A DNA stretch of 64,000 bases from Lindgomyces ingoldianus (Eukaryota > Ascomycota > Dothideomycetes > Pleosporales > Lindgomycetaceae), in contig NW_022985205.1 of the NCBI RefSeq assembly GCF_010093535.1, forward strand, positions 12,388-76,387, read 5' to 3'. The notes beneath the pieces were generated by a model, which was not told where the DNA came from, did no database searches, and saw only the letters and a list, made by a program, of their open reading frames with translations. Made by a program: the position numbers and the translations under genes. Below are positions 1-11,863 of this stretch, one piece after another. Numbering within the stretch: position 1 is the stretch's first letter; every line of letters begins with the position of its first letter.

Positions 1-1348
1 CTAGCTTTAAGCGCTAAATGCTTAAAATAAGTAGTAAATAAAAAAGCTTAAAAAAAAGCTTAAAAAAAAGCTTAATTATATATATAAGCTATAAAAATTA
101 TAGTTTTAGTAGCTATAAGTACTTATGTCTAGCAGCCTTATGTTCTGCCTAGAGGCGTTGCAGGCGTAGGGCGGCCTGCTGCTGCTACTACCTCTACTTA
201 GGCACACAGCAGCTGCGCTGCTGTTGCTAGCAGACGTAGATTTAAGCAGGTATACCTCTGCCTAGGCTAGCATTGCGCCTACGCTGTCTGTGCGCTTGCC
301 TAGCTTATTACCTTTGCTAGTAGCGCTTAAGCTAGCGCCTAAGCTAAAACCTGCACTAAAGCATTACATGTGCTATGCTATAAGAACTATAGAGGATTTC
401 TAGCATAAATAAATAGTAGGCCTATAGGGCTAGCCTTTTATTACTAAGCTAGACAGGCGCTAGAGAAATAAGTAAAAGTTAAGTTATTAAAGTAAGCTAT
501 AGTAGTACTCTTTATAGCTTAAAGTTATTAATAAGATTAGGCGTATTACATAAGTGTAAAGGACTAGTAAAAAGGTAGCTATATAGCAGGTAAGCTAGCA
601 GCAGCAGTAGTAGAGGGTCTTACTAGACTAGCTCTATAAGCATTTTAGAGTTGCTTAGAAAAAGAGCAATTACCTCTAGTTTTATAGTCCTAGTATTATA
701 TATAGTTATTATTATAAAAGTTAATTAATTAGTGTTTAGATAGTTATAGCTACTAAGTAAAAATTTTATTTTATATTATTTTATAATTTACTATGTTTTA
801 TTATAATTTGCTATATTATTCTATAATATGCTGTGTCTTGTTATAATTTACTGCATTATTCTGCAATTTACTATATTATTTTATAATATACTATGTTTTG
901 TTATAATTTACTGCATTATTTTATAATTTACTATGTTTTATTATAATTTACTGCATTATTCTATAATCTACTACTTTTTATTATAATTTAATACATTATT
1001 CTGTAATTTACTGCAATATTAGGATACTGTGCGAGCACAGTATACTTCTGTTACACTGTGACATTTATAGAGAGGTATCTAGCAGCTATACAGTGCGTTC
1101 TTAGCAATGTAATAGCAATTATAATGCAGCTTTGTAGCGCTTTAAAGCTAAAGCAGCCTAGTAGCTATTATAAGACTAAAAATTAAGCTATTTATATATA
1201 TAGTAGTGTAAATATTACTTATAAAAAGTAAGTAATACACATAAGTAAATACTAAAAGTTAATAAGTATATAGTTTTTTTTACTAGCAAAAATTTTACTA
1301 AGCTGCTAAATTAGCTATATAAATATTACTATAAATATACTATTAGTA
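1..1348 (+). mobile_element. Crypton-like element, 3' part of upstream tandem copy, RIP-decayed
   Basis: This block is repeated almost base for base, apart from transitions, at 3271-4620, so the window opens inside one unit of a roughly 3.27-kb tandem repeat. It corresponds to the C-terminal half of the recombinase gene plus the 3' region. Positions 770-1020 are a degenerate AT minisatellite built on a TTATAATTTACTGCATTATT-like unit. Compared with the second copy, nearly all differences are C to T or G to A, and many former CAG codons are TAG. This is what RIP leaves in Pezizomycotina. No intact reading frame survives. The family assignment rests on the better-preserved second copy. Confidence 0.6.
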
Positions 1349-4300
1349 TTTAAGGCTATACTAAGCTTTAGCTAAGTTACTATCTTACCTTTTAACTAAT
1401 TACCTCCTACAGGCGTCTGCAGATGTCTACCCCTAGCTCTCGCGCCTGTGCGGTGGACATCTCCTAATGCACCGGCCGCCTGCTGAGCCCGCCGCTGATG
1501 GCTCCTGTACTACACACACACACACACACACATATATATATGTATAGATGGAGAGGCCCTAGGGCAGGCTAGGCCCTGCTCTTACTTTTATCCTAAGCCT
1601 AAGTTTTAGCGTGTGCTGCTTACTACTATATATACTCTCTTTTACTATATACACTTACTTAGGGGGCATAAGCATAGGTTTACAGCGTAGGGCGTGTTAT
1701 AAGTGTGTAGATATTAACATTATAAACAACACTAAGCTACACACTAATGTGCACTATATTCTAGCTATAATTTATAAGCAGTAGCTAGAGAATACACACT
1801 AGGTCTATGTTCTAAAGTAAAAGGAATTTAAGATAGTATTCTTGCCTACTTACCTGCTTATTTATATGTCTGTGTCTGTGCTAACTCTTGTGTCTAGGCG
1901 TTCTGCAAAAGAAAGTAGTACTATAATAGTAGCACTATTATAAAAAAAAAGCTTTTACTTTTTTTAGTTAAAAAAGTTATAAACTAGCTTTTAAAAACTA
2001 AGTTTTATAAAGTAAAAAGTAATATTTTTTAAAATAAAATATATTTTACTTAGTACTTAGTTTACAATTATATTATAGCTATTACTAACCTTTAGTAAGA
2101 GTAGAAGACGCTAGGCATAAACAGCTACTTATTACTATATATAAATAGCATAAAGAAGTACTTTAGGTCTTTATAGCATAAAGATGCCTAGCAAGATTAA
2201 GAGCAGTATGCTAATAAAAGTAAAAACATGCTGCTTAATAGCTACACTAAAAATAAGTTTAAGCAGCTTTATAGTAAGCTATAAACATGTAGTGTAGACA
2301 CAAGCTTGTTCTTAGTAATAGTAAAGTGTTACTTCTATACACTAGTTAATCTTATGCTAGGCTACTATATACTTATATGTAGAGGTAACTACTATTTTAT
2401 AAAGATTTTAGACCTATTTACTTTTAAGTTTTAAAAAAAAAGCCTTACATACTATATACTTTTAATATTTACTACTTACGTAAGTAAGCAAAACTAGCAT
2501 AGCTAGCTTAAAATAATAAGCGCGCTATAGTATAAAAAGCTAATCTTTTACATGCTTAGCAGCCTAGCCTTTTACCTACTTTATTACTAGAACTTAGGCA
2601 ATAAGCTCTTTTCTAACTTTAGTAAGCGCTTAGCCTAGTACTATATATAGCTAATTAAGGCTAGCATAGGTAATTATATAGCAGCCTTCTTCTATAACTC
2701 CTAGCGCAACTAGGTTATAAAGGTGTATAGTTACACTAAGATTTTATTTTAAAAAAAAACTTACTTTTTATATAGTAAAGTAGCTAAGCTAGTAAAGCTT
2801 AAAAAAGTTAGTAAAAATTAAATTTAGTAAGTAAATAAGTAAAATTAAAAGTAAATAGTTAGCTACTACTTTAACTTACTACTATAAAAGTTTATAAGGT
2901 CTATAGCTAGCTATTTACTATAGATAGACTACTTTAAGATCTTTTATGTAGCTATTATGCTTTTAAATAAGCTTTTATCTCTTATCTAGCTAAAGCTTAA
3001 TCTGTAGAAGGGCTACTTTAGCTTACACACTAGCTAAATTAATAACTTAGCTATAGAAAGCCTTATAAGCCTACTACTTTACCTTAGAGAGGTAATTCTC
3101 TAAGACTTAGCTGCGCTGCGCTAGCGCTTCTTTAGCTACTCTGTGTGGAACTACCTAGTGTTCTAGCACAGGGCGTATGCTGCCTTTGCTTAGAACATTA
3201 ACATGTCTCTTAACGCAGAAGCAGCTTCTAGTTAGCTATTAGTCTTATACTAAGTAATACTTTTACTTACTAACTAGCTTTAAGCGCTAGATGCTTAAAA
3301 TAAGTAGTAAATAAAAAAGCTTAAAAAAAGCTTAAAAAGAAGCTTAATTATATGTGTAAGCTATAAAGATTATAGTTTTAGTAGCTGTAAGTGCTTATGT
3401 CTAGCAGCCTTATGTTCTGCCTAGAGGCGTTGCAGGCGCAGGGCAGCCTGCTGCTGCTACTACCTCCACTTAGGCACACAGCAGCTGCGCTGCTGTCGCT
3501 AGCAGACGTAGATTTAAGCAGGTATACCTCTGCCTAGGCTAGCATCGCGCCTACGCTGTCTGCGCGCTTGCCTAGCCTATTACCTCTGCTAGCAGCGCTT
3601 AAGCTAGCGCCTAAGCTAGAACCTACACTAAAGCATTACATGTGCTATGCTGTAAGAACTATAGAGGATCTCTAGCGTAAATAAACAGTAGGCTTATAAG
3701 GCTAGCCTTCTATTACTAAGCTAGACAGGCGCTAGGGGAACAAGTAAAAGTTAGGTTATTAGAGTAAGCTATAGTAGTACTCTTTATAGCTTAAAGTTAT
3801 TAAGAAAATTAAGCGCATTACATAAGTGTAAAGGACTTGTAAGGAGGTAGCTATATAGCAGGTAAGCTAGTAGCAGCAGTAGTAGAGGGTCTTGCTAGAC
3901 TAGCTCTACAAGCATCTTAGAGTTGCTTAGAAGGAGAGCAATTGCCCCTAGTTTTATAGTCCTAGTATTATATATAGTTATTATTATAAGAGTTAATTAA
4001 TTAGTGTTTAGATAGTTATAGCTGCTAAGTAAAGATTTTATTTTACATTATTCTGTAATTTACTGCGTCTTATTATAATTTACTGCATTATTCTGCAATA
4101 TGCTGCGTCTTGTTATAATTTGCTGCATTATTCTGCAATTTACTGTATTATTCTGTAATATGCTGCGTTTTGTTGTAATTTACTGCATTATTTTGTAATT
4201 TACTATGTTTTATTATAATTTACTACATTATTCTATAATTTGCTGCTTTTTGTTGTAATTTAATACATTATTCTGCAATTTACTGCATTATTAGGATACT

Positions 4301-4620
4301 GTGCGAGCACAGTATACTTCTGTCACACTGTGACATTTATAGAGAGGTACCTAGCAGCTATACAGTGCGTTCCTAGCAACGTAATAGCAATTATAATGCA
4401 GCTCTGCAGCGCTTTAAAGCTAGAGCAGCCTAGCGGCTATTATAAGACCAAAAATCAGGCTATTTGCACATGTGGCGGCGTAGATATTGCCCATAGAAGG
4501 TGGGCAATAGACATGGGTAGATACTAGAAGTTAATAAGCGCACAGTCCCCCCTGCTAGCAAAAATCTCGCTAAGCCGCTAAATCAGCCATACAAATGTCG
4601 CCGTAGATATACTATTGATA
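1349..4620 (+). mobile_element. Crypton-like tyrosine-recombinase element, full tandem copy, RIP-decayed
   Basis: Reading the plus strand from about 2740 to 3300 and treating TAG/TAA as former CAG/CAA gives a recognisable relic. A segment like KxAKLxxLKxVSxNQI is followed by SYYFNLLLQKFIRSIA, then by LREVIL-DLAALR-RF and VWNYLVF-HRAYAAFA near 3085-3190. This order matches the Ndc10_II plus GCR1_C architecture of fungal Crypton tyrosine recombinases, as I know the family. The 3' region (4040-4290) is an AT minisatellite. A CA/TA microsatellite lies at 1509-1546. The last 200 bp are much less mutated than the same segment of the first copy. The element ends inside the 3' end of the neighbouring receptor-like gene. 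No terminal inverted repeats were seen, as expected for Cryptons. Confidence 0.6.
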
Positions 4621-5785
4621 GCTGAGGTGCTGTTCATGCTGCCTTCTTCGTCATTCCATATCTCAGTGCTCTTCAACTCGATTTCCGTTGTTTTGAAGAC
4701 GGCTTTGTTGTTTTGACCCAAATTTGCCCGCATAGAAGTGACGTCAGAGAGCTCAGACCTGCTCAGACTCTTTGAGATCATAGTGGAGAAGTTGACATCT
4801 TTGAGTCCCGGAATGTGTCTCTTGAGAGGGCGAAGCGATGGCATACAGGCGGCCATTAGGTAGACACCGGGCTCAACTGTTGTCCAGGTCATCGTTGCAA
4901 CGCAATTGTAGGTGGGATCTGCAAAAAGATCGGTTGTAAAGAAGTTGACCATGCGTATTATGCATGTTACAAGCCCGCTCAACGTCACGTTAGCTCGCAT
5001 CTTTAAGGTAGACTGTAGAGGACTCACAGACTACCACTAATAAATGTGGCGAACAGACCGATTTTGACCCCAAGGCCCACGTGCAGCTTATAAATTGCAG
5101 GCAAAGGTAGGACGAGTAGCAGAACATCGGTGATGAGGTTTGGGATTCCAATATACCGATATGCAGCCATAAGGTTGACGCATTTACCCCCGGGTATCGT
5201 CTTGTCCCAAAAGTAGGCAAATGGTCGGCACATGGTGAAATCCGCTATTATCATAGTCAGGCCTGTCAGCAGAATGATAAGACCGGTGGCGTAGGCTGCA
5301 GTGCGATAGCGGCGTCTTGTAAATATCTTCATGTACAGACACAAGATGGAGAGCTTGGGAAACATGATAGATTGAGTGTATGAGTACTCTTCCGCTTGGT
5401 GAGTTTCAGCCAGATGGTTACTTTGTTGGGGTCTTCCATCACGAGTGCGAGTCCATGTCGACCTGCTCCGCCTATCCGAACCATCACTGTAGAAAATTGT
5501 TAGCTAGAACGCGCAACCTCGCGCAACCTCAATACCAAAAGATGACTCACAGATTGCGATCGCACAGTTTGCCATGCACATGACGTAGCCAAGCGGCATG
5601 AAACACCAGTACTCCAGGCCATTGTTCGTTTTACTGAGAATCCTGGAGATATAGAACAAAGAAATAAAGACAGTTTGAAGTATAGCAAAAGTTACGGCGA
5701 CTCTCATGATAGGAGCGCCCGTATTTTCAGTAAAGTATGACGGGGGTAAAGAGGCTAAGAAAACTGGGTCGACTTGGGCAGGCAT
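4578..5785 (-). pseudogene. Fungal rhodopsin-fold (PTH11/SAT4-like) membrane protein, frameshifted
   Basis: Three exons on the minus strand: 5785-5551, 5486-5028 and 4977-4578. The introns at 5487-5550 and 4978-5027 both start GTGAGT; the second has a GCTAAC branch-like site. The protein has several hydrophobic helices and family landmarks: GYVMCMANCAIAI, GGAGRH, FPKLSILCLYMKIF, DFTMCRPFAYFWD, and TWTTVEPGVYLMAACMPSLRPL. These proteins are multi-pass membrane proteins often found in metabolite clusters; function is unproven. Between the VTIWLK segment and QAEEYSYTQS the frame shifts at about 5398, as if one C were missing from a CCC run. Exon lengths sum to 1094 nt, one short of a multiple of three. 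The last dozen codons and the stop lie inside the Crypton repeat. It is either a pseudogene or carries a one-base sequence error. Expected length is about 364 aa. Confidence 0.8.
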
Positions 5786-6548
5786 AGCGACTCATACGTG
5801 GAATGAGAGAGGTAGAGGTTTTCAAGATCAATAGATCACAGTAGGTGTCAAATGGCACCACGCGTCCACATAAGGGGCCGGAGGTCAACCACCAAGATTT
5901 TTTGTGGGCCCTTTTGCTCTCAAGGTGGGTGCGGCGTATGCTCAGGATGGCACGGCTATGACACAACGGAGTTCCGTGGTACATTATGTCGACGACGAGT
6001 ATCTGGAACCGTTCTGCAAGCCATAAATGACAGTGATTCACGGTAGCTAGTAGTATTCGGCTAGATGGGCGCTGACGGACATGACAGTATTTCCTAGTAC
6101 AGGGAGTATAATGATTATCCTGTCTGACGTCCGTAGTTACGCGTGAGCTAAGGCGTAGCCAACGGCAATGCATGCGAACCAATCTAAGTTAAAAAAAATT
6201 AGCGCAAGCGAAGTCCGAAGGAAATGACGCACAACTAGAATCCTTGAAGCAACGAGGATCATCAAACGCAGAGGCTCTGGCATTATATTGTAACCCCGGT
6301 ATCCTAGCAAGGGGCCTGAATTATGCAGAAGCGCACCCAATCGTTCGGTATTGCGAGCTTCGATGGGCAGGAAACCGATTTTCATTTGAGTCGCATCGAA
6401 AGTTTTCTATGTCACGGAAAGCAATCTAGAGTCTATGATGGCTTGGTGGGGTTTCTATATCCACTAGGGTACCAGTGATCCTGACATACAAGAACAAGAC
6501 TTGACACCAGATACTGCATCAACTCACGAAATATCGCTCCAATCTACC
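5786..6548. other. Intergenic region with an unassigned minus-strand frame
   Basis: Composition is genic, but no recognisable gene was found. A minus-strand frame at 6385-6137 (82 codons, starting MKIGFLPIEARNTERLG) has one hydrophobic stretch (LALIFFNLDWFACIAVGYAL). It very faintly resembles membrane acyltransferases of the wax-synthase type, but I could not extend it through the downstream sequence in any frame. It may be a relic. The right part, 6386-6548, is the promoter side of the hydrolase gene that starts at 6549. Confidence 0.35.
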
Positions 6549-7434
6549 ATGCGGTTCATTTGTCTTCATGGCATTGGGACGAGCAACCGGGTATGTTCAT
6601 CATTCACTTTAATAAGGTGAACTATCACCCTCGTATCTGACTCCCCACAGGTTTTCAAGATGCAAACGGGTGAGACATGCATCTCCAAATACCAAGGGAG
6701 TTAGCGGTGTGCTAATAGCGGACTCTGCATAGCATCCCTTCGCAGCGAACTTGGAGAAGAACATGAGTTCGAATTTGTGCAAGGCACGATTGAGTGGCCT
6801 ATGGCGTCGGGTCAGTTACGCTTAAGGGTATCTTGATATATTCTCTTCATCCGCTTATCGTCTGCAAGGGCTTGAACCGATTTCGAACCCCAATGAGACT
6901 TATTACGCATACTTCGAGTACACACCGGAGTCTGCCCTGGCCGCGGTGGAGGCTTTAGAACGGTACATCAGCGTTGAAGGACCCTTTGACGGAATTCTAG
7001 CGTTCAGCCAGGGTGCAGGCCTGGCAATTATGTTCTTACTCCGCTATTGCTCCCTGCCACCTCAAAGATCGCCTCTGTTCAAATGTGCACTCTTGTTTTC
7101 CCCAACAGGCATGTATGACCCTGTGGCCTGGATCAATACTGGAACGATACAAAAAGTAGATACAACCGATAGAGTTACTCTCACGATCGCATCGATCGTG
7201 GTGTGGGGAGAGCAAGATCTTGATGGCGTGTCCGAAGATAGTGGCGTGGCTGCTCGACTCTTTGATAGTGATATGGTATGGATACATGTACACAATAGAG
7301 GGCATGAGATTCCGTCGGCGGCTTCTGTTGAAGCATTTAGGGGCATGATGCGGTATATTAGGAGAGCAATCACGCTTGCGCGTGTTCTGGCCCATTCCGA
7401 CCGAGTCGCTCAGCAGACTCACCCTAGGAGCTGA
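6549..7434 (+). CDS. FSH-family serine hydrolase (alpha/beta hydrolase)
   Basis: Four exons, 6549-6590, 6651-6669, 6733-6810 and 6869-7434, join to 705 nt (234 aa) in a continuous frame. The protein opens with MRFICLHGIGTS, the first strand and oxyanion loop of FSH1-type hydrolases. It carries the nucleophile elbow AFSQGAG (FDGILAFSQGAG), an aspartate in WGEQDLDG and the catalytic histidine in NRGHEIPS. These match the Ser-Asp-His triad. Relatives act as thioesterases that release polyketides (LovG type) or as esterases in fungal pathways; the substrate here cannot be read. The third intron starts GTCAGT, a weak donor, but only this junction restores the family sequence. It converges on the MFS gene with 47 bp between the stops. 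A role as tailoring or releasing enzyme in the same cluster as the MFS and P450 genes is inference. Confidence 0.88.
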
Positions 7435-7481
7435 AGCAGCCATCTCGTCAGGAACGAGGAAGACCTCAGACAACACTTCCT

Positions 7482-9442
7482 TCACCTCTTCATTGCCCCA
7501 GGCTCAGCAATTTGATTGGTCCACATAAGTAAAGTAGCTGGAATCTGCGCAACAGCGAAGCCAATAAGAACACGAAGCTGCAATGTGTATCCATTCATGA
7601 ACACTTTTCTTACTCTCTGCTTTAATTCTTCGTCCAGCATGCCTAAGGCTTCTGTTCTTTCAAGCACTTGGAGCGCTGTCTGAGGCGACAGGATGTTGAG
7701 CAGATGTGTGCGCACATATGGCGTCGAGACTGAGGTCACTATAGATATACCGAGGAGCCCTCCAAGGACTCTGAATTGGGATACCGCAGATGTTCCAGTT
7801 GCTATGATTGGGTCAATCATTGTTTATTCTCTCTCGTTCTTTGCAACATGAAACATACCAAGATCTCTTTTTTCCATTGCATAAGGCACCAATAAAGTGA
7901 GTGCAGCATTCACAAAACCCACACCAGTCCCAGCAAGGATCTGAAAGCCATACTGGGCAGGTTTGATTACCTTCCAATCGGAAATTTCCGAGAGTAGGGC
8001 CAAACCAACAATTTGCAGGATGGCTCCTCCAAGCACAACCCAGCAAGGTGGTATCCGAAGTTTTCCCATCAGTCCAGCAGCAAGTGAGGACCCAGCGGGG
8101 ACAAATACACCAAAAGATAGTAGCTTTGTTGCTGCTGTAAATGGAGAGAGTCCGTACACGGTTGAGAACCGCTGTGGAATCTGAACGACGCAAACTGATA
8201 GAACAGTGCCAACTAAATATGTATTTCTAGGTTTCAGTTAGCCACTGCTCCCTGTATTGAAAGAAGAGGCTGCAGTTGAACATACATGATCATGCCAACA
8301 CGTATCCTACTCTGACAAAATCTCCACGGAAATACGGGCTCTATCGTGCTCTCTCGCGTAGTAACATACCACTGCCAGATGAAAAAGAGCATAATCAGAG
8401 GTCCAGTGCAAACCAATAGCCCCAATACTACAGGTGAGTCCCATTGGTCCCCCGTAGCTGCCTGCTGGAGGGCTGTTGCGCTCATGACGCAAGATCCTAA
8501 TAGAAGAAGGGAGCCGGATGCATCTACGCGACGAAGGGATTGAAGTGAGAGCGTCTGCTGAGTCGGACCGCCGCCAATCCGCGCCGCCGGCTCGTTTCGA
8601 AGCCGGCGCGGAAAGACCGTATAAAGACAAAGTAGAGTCAAAGCTCCGACGGGAACGCTAAATAACATTAGGATAGTGGTATTTACAAATGAATAGAAAG
8701 TGTTGGGACATACTTCAACAGAAAGATCCATCTCCAACTTCCATGTAGCGTGATGGCACCTCCAAGTAGCGGCCCTGCAATTAGAGATAGCGCAATGAAG
8801 CCAGTGACTAAGCTTATATATGCAGGCCATTTCCGCGGCGGAACGAGTTCGAAAAAGACCAGCTGGACAAGAGCAAATACTCCGCACCCGCCAACACCTT
8901 GTGCCCATCGGAAGTGAATCAATTGTGTAAGGCTGTGACTAGAGCCACATAGACCAGAGAACAACGTGAAAATGAACAACGAAGCTAACACGGCCGGCTT
9001 ACGACCGACGATGTCTGAGATCTTAGCCCATACCATCTGTAGCCCTGATTTGTATACATTTAGAGAGGAGGTTGATAACGTCATGAGTGTGAAGCTTACC
9101 GCAGTATGTCATGAGATAGGCTGTAAACAACCAAGAGCTCTTTTCATAACCCCCTAGGTGATTGGTAATGTCGAGCACTGCGGTGCTGATGATGGAGGAT
9201 TCCATTTGGACAATGAAAACGGCGACAAGCAAGCCTAGACTTATAAAGTGAAGCCGCCAACCGGTTATGTACATTCCTCCTTCTTCTAGCTCGATTAGAT
9301 CTCCTTCGTTATCAGGTGCACCCACGTTCCAGGCGTTGACGATCAACTCTGCGTCGGGACTAACAGTTTCAGATTTTTCGGTGGTGTTGGTGATGGCGGC
9401 CGGCATTACGTTACATGAAGACATTTGTGTGTCGCCTCGCAA
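7482..9442 (-). CDS. MFS exporter, DHA2-like (14-helix drug/metabolite:H+ antiporter type)
   Basis: Five exons on the minus strand, 9442-9100, 9044-8714, 8657-8286, 8226-7859 and 7801-7482, give 1734 nt (577 aa). All four introns are 55-59 nt with canonical ends. After a hydrophilic N-terminus of about 60 residues come the first helix (LGLLVAVFIVQMESSIISTAVLDI), then motif A-like WAKISDIVGRKP. These are followed by the long GPLLGGAIT and WRWIFLLNVPVG segments typical of DHA2 transporters. Late in the protein are IPQRFSTVYGLSPFTAATKLL and GTSAVSQFRVLGGLLG. It should sit in the plasma or vacuolar membrane and export a small molecule by proton antiport. An alternative start is the second Met (MSSCN). 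It is divergent from the P450 gene and convergent with the FSH hydrolase, so a shared cluster is likely. Confidence 0.9.
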
Positions 9443-9924
9443 ATAATAAGAAAGGGGGAGAACTAGATCGAGGAAGTAACAATTCTATCGTGATGGAAAA
9501 TTGCAGATGAACTGTTGATGGCTGGGGGGAATTGGCGAGGGTCTGTCTTTGGAGGGACTTGTGCCCACCCTACTACGCCGCATACCCACCTTGCAGTTCC
9601 CTATGTTAGATGCAATCCCATATGCGTATGTCTGACCAGTCCATTTTACCGCTCCATTACGTGATGCAACATTAACGGATGCAGACAGTTGACAAGGATT
9701 GGTATATTAAATGTCCGTCTTGCGGCAAAGTTGTCCGTCTGTCAGTGCAACCCCAGTCAGAGGTGCGCATGTGGCGTGCAACCGACGTGAGATGGCCACC
9801 CTTCGACGCCCCGCATATGTGGTTTGCCGAATATTTCTTCTTGGAGTTCCCCACCCCTCATAAGAAGTCGAAGAACCATACTCGATCATTCAAGGGACTT
9901 GACGCTCCACGGTCACAGCGGAAC
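9443..9924. promoter_or_regulatory. Divergent promoter region between MFS and P450 genes
   Basis: This 482-bp spacer separates two divergently oriented start codons and has ordinary genic composition. A frame open from 9679 runs through the P450 start but has no family resemblance before that Met, so I treat it as 5' leader. I did not recognise a specific operator. Confidence 0.5.
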
Positions 9925-11834
9925 ATGGCCCTTCTCCTTCTTCTCGTTACTTTATGTCTCTCCTACGTAAGCTCTTAGATGCCTCAACCTTAACTCAAGA
10001 TGCTCATGCTAGTGTAGATGGTGGCTAATATTATATACAATATATTCTTTCACCCCTTGTCGAACCTACCAGGGCCCTTCTTTGCCAAAATCTCCTCCAT
10101 GCCCTCTTTCTATCACGCTTATAAAGGAGACAGACACATCTGGTTGTGGCAGCAATTTCAGATCTACGGCAGCAGGATTCGCGCAGCTCCAAATCTTGTC
10201 CTCTTCAATAGCCCCACCGCATACAATGCAATCTATTCTTTCAAGTCCAATGTCAAACGTTCCAGTTTCTACGATGCTTGGGGACGCAATGTGGATGATG
10301 TCAATGTCTTGATGACGTCTGACACGCAGCTCCATGCAAGAAAACGACGATTACTCAGTCTAGCTTTCACAGATCATTCTGTCAAAGCCTCAAGCCCGGG
10401 TACTAAAGTCCGCATGTATATGCCAAGACTTCTCTTGGGTTGTGCTCTCCCTGCGAAAAGGATTTTACTAATTCAGTTTTAGTACGCATGTTCCCAATTC
10501 AGCCATCATTGGATCACCACTCAAGTGGCATTTTCGTGATGGTGGTATCCCCTCTTGTTTTAGAACTCTGACTTATTTGCCTCGACCTCTAGTTTATGGC
10601 GAAGCATATCGACCGTTGGAACAAATTGTTGGGAGGTGAACTGAATGACCAGATGGAGGAAGGGTGGTCTGCGCCCCGCGATATTGCCACCTGGGCCAAT
10701 TACTTGGTATTTGATCTTCTGGGCGATCTTTGCTTTGGCGCCGATTTCAAGACCAAAGAACCCGGTGAGAACAACTTGAAGAAGATTGTTGATGCGTTTG
10801 ACACGTTTGTCACGTTCAATTACCCAGTATGTTTGCCCTGCATTGTCACAACGTCCATCTATTTCTCGGTCTAGCGCGCAGCTTATTCAAGGAAGATTAC
10901 AAAATCCCCACTGTTAGATACTCTTGTGTGGCTCAAGCCTCGCGGTCTCAACTCAATTATCGAGCGCTTGGCGCCGCAAGAGATCAAAGATCATTACGCT
11001 TTCGTCGAGTTGCTAGTGAGAAGCCGTATGGCCGCAGAGGAGAAGCGAGAAACAGAGAAGAGCCCCGTTGAACGAGAGGACATGCTGCACTTCCTCTGTA
11101 GTGCTAAGGACCCTGAAACTGGGAAGCCAGCCTTTGGCTTCAAAGAATTGCTCGCGGAAGCAAACCTGCTCATACTTGCCGGCTCGGACACAACTGCTAT
11201 CACTATCAGCACCGTCTTCTTCTACATCTGTCATGATAAGCGCGTCTATCTCAAGTTGGTACGCGAGATTCGCAGCACCTTTCCCAACCCTGAGGCTATT
11301 GTGCATTGTCCTGAGCTGCTCAATTGCAAGTACCTAAGAGCATGTATCGACGAGACGCTGCGCATGGCACCAGCCGCCCCAAGCGAACTTCCCAGAGAGG
11401 TCCTTCCCGGAGGCGTGGAAATCGACGGTGATCACTATCCCCAAGGAGTCATCGTTGGCACACCCAACTGGTCCATGGGTCGAAATGAAGAGCATTACGG
11501 TGATGCGTACACCTTCAGACCGGAGCGTTGGATTGTCTCGGATGATTTGGACACTCTCAATACAGAAGAAGAGGTACTTAGGCTTAAGCGTGGCCTTCAT
11601 ACGTTTCTGAGGGGCCCTGGGGATTGTATTGGCCAGAAGCTGGCCGTTCTTGAATTGTGCATGGTCATTGCAAGGACTCTATGGCGATTTGATGTTCGCC
11701 TGACACCGGGAACGCATGTTGGGGAAGGGCATGCTAACCTAGGCTGGGGCTGCCGGGATCCGAAGCAGTTCATGTTGAAGGATGCGTATATTTCCATGCG
11801 TGAAGGGCCAATGTTGCAATTTAAGCCTAGATAG
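9925..11834 (+). CDS. Cytochrome P450 monooxygenase
   Basis: Proposed exons 9925-9966, 10018-10407, 10593-10826 and 10896-11834 (1605 nt, 534 aa). The N-terminal anchor MALLLLLVTLCLSY leads into FFHPLSNLPGPFFAKIS, the usual start of microsomal fungal P450s. The core motifs are present: I-helix LAGSDTTAIT, K-helix ETLR, FRPERW, and the heme loop FLRGPGDCIGQKLA with its cysteine. In that loop the position usually held by Arg (GPR) is Gly. The 185-nt second intron is doubtful. The only in-phase donor (10408) is GTCCGC, and the best alternative, at 10400, breaks the frame, so this junction may be damaged. The enzyme would oxidise a small molecule at the ER using a CPR partner. Resemblance is to the benzoate-hydroxylase-like group. 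A hAT element begins 30 bp after the stop. Confidence 0.85.
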
Positions 11835-11863
11835 GTCTTGCCACTCATCTCAGCCAGTTAGAA

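Noticed and set aside
1..4620. LTR retrotransposon with 1.35-kb direct repeats as explanation of the 3.27-kb period
   Set aside because: The repeated part contains the C-terminal half of the recombinase relic, so a tandem array of one element explains it better.
9679..9978. 99-codon plus-strand frame with two CxxC-like cysteines near its start
   Set aside because: Only its last codons correspond to a protein family (the P450 anchor); the rest reads as promoter and leader.
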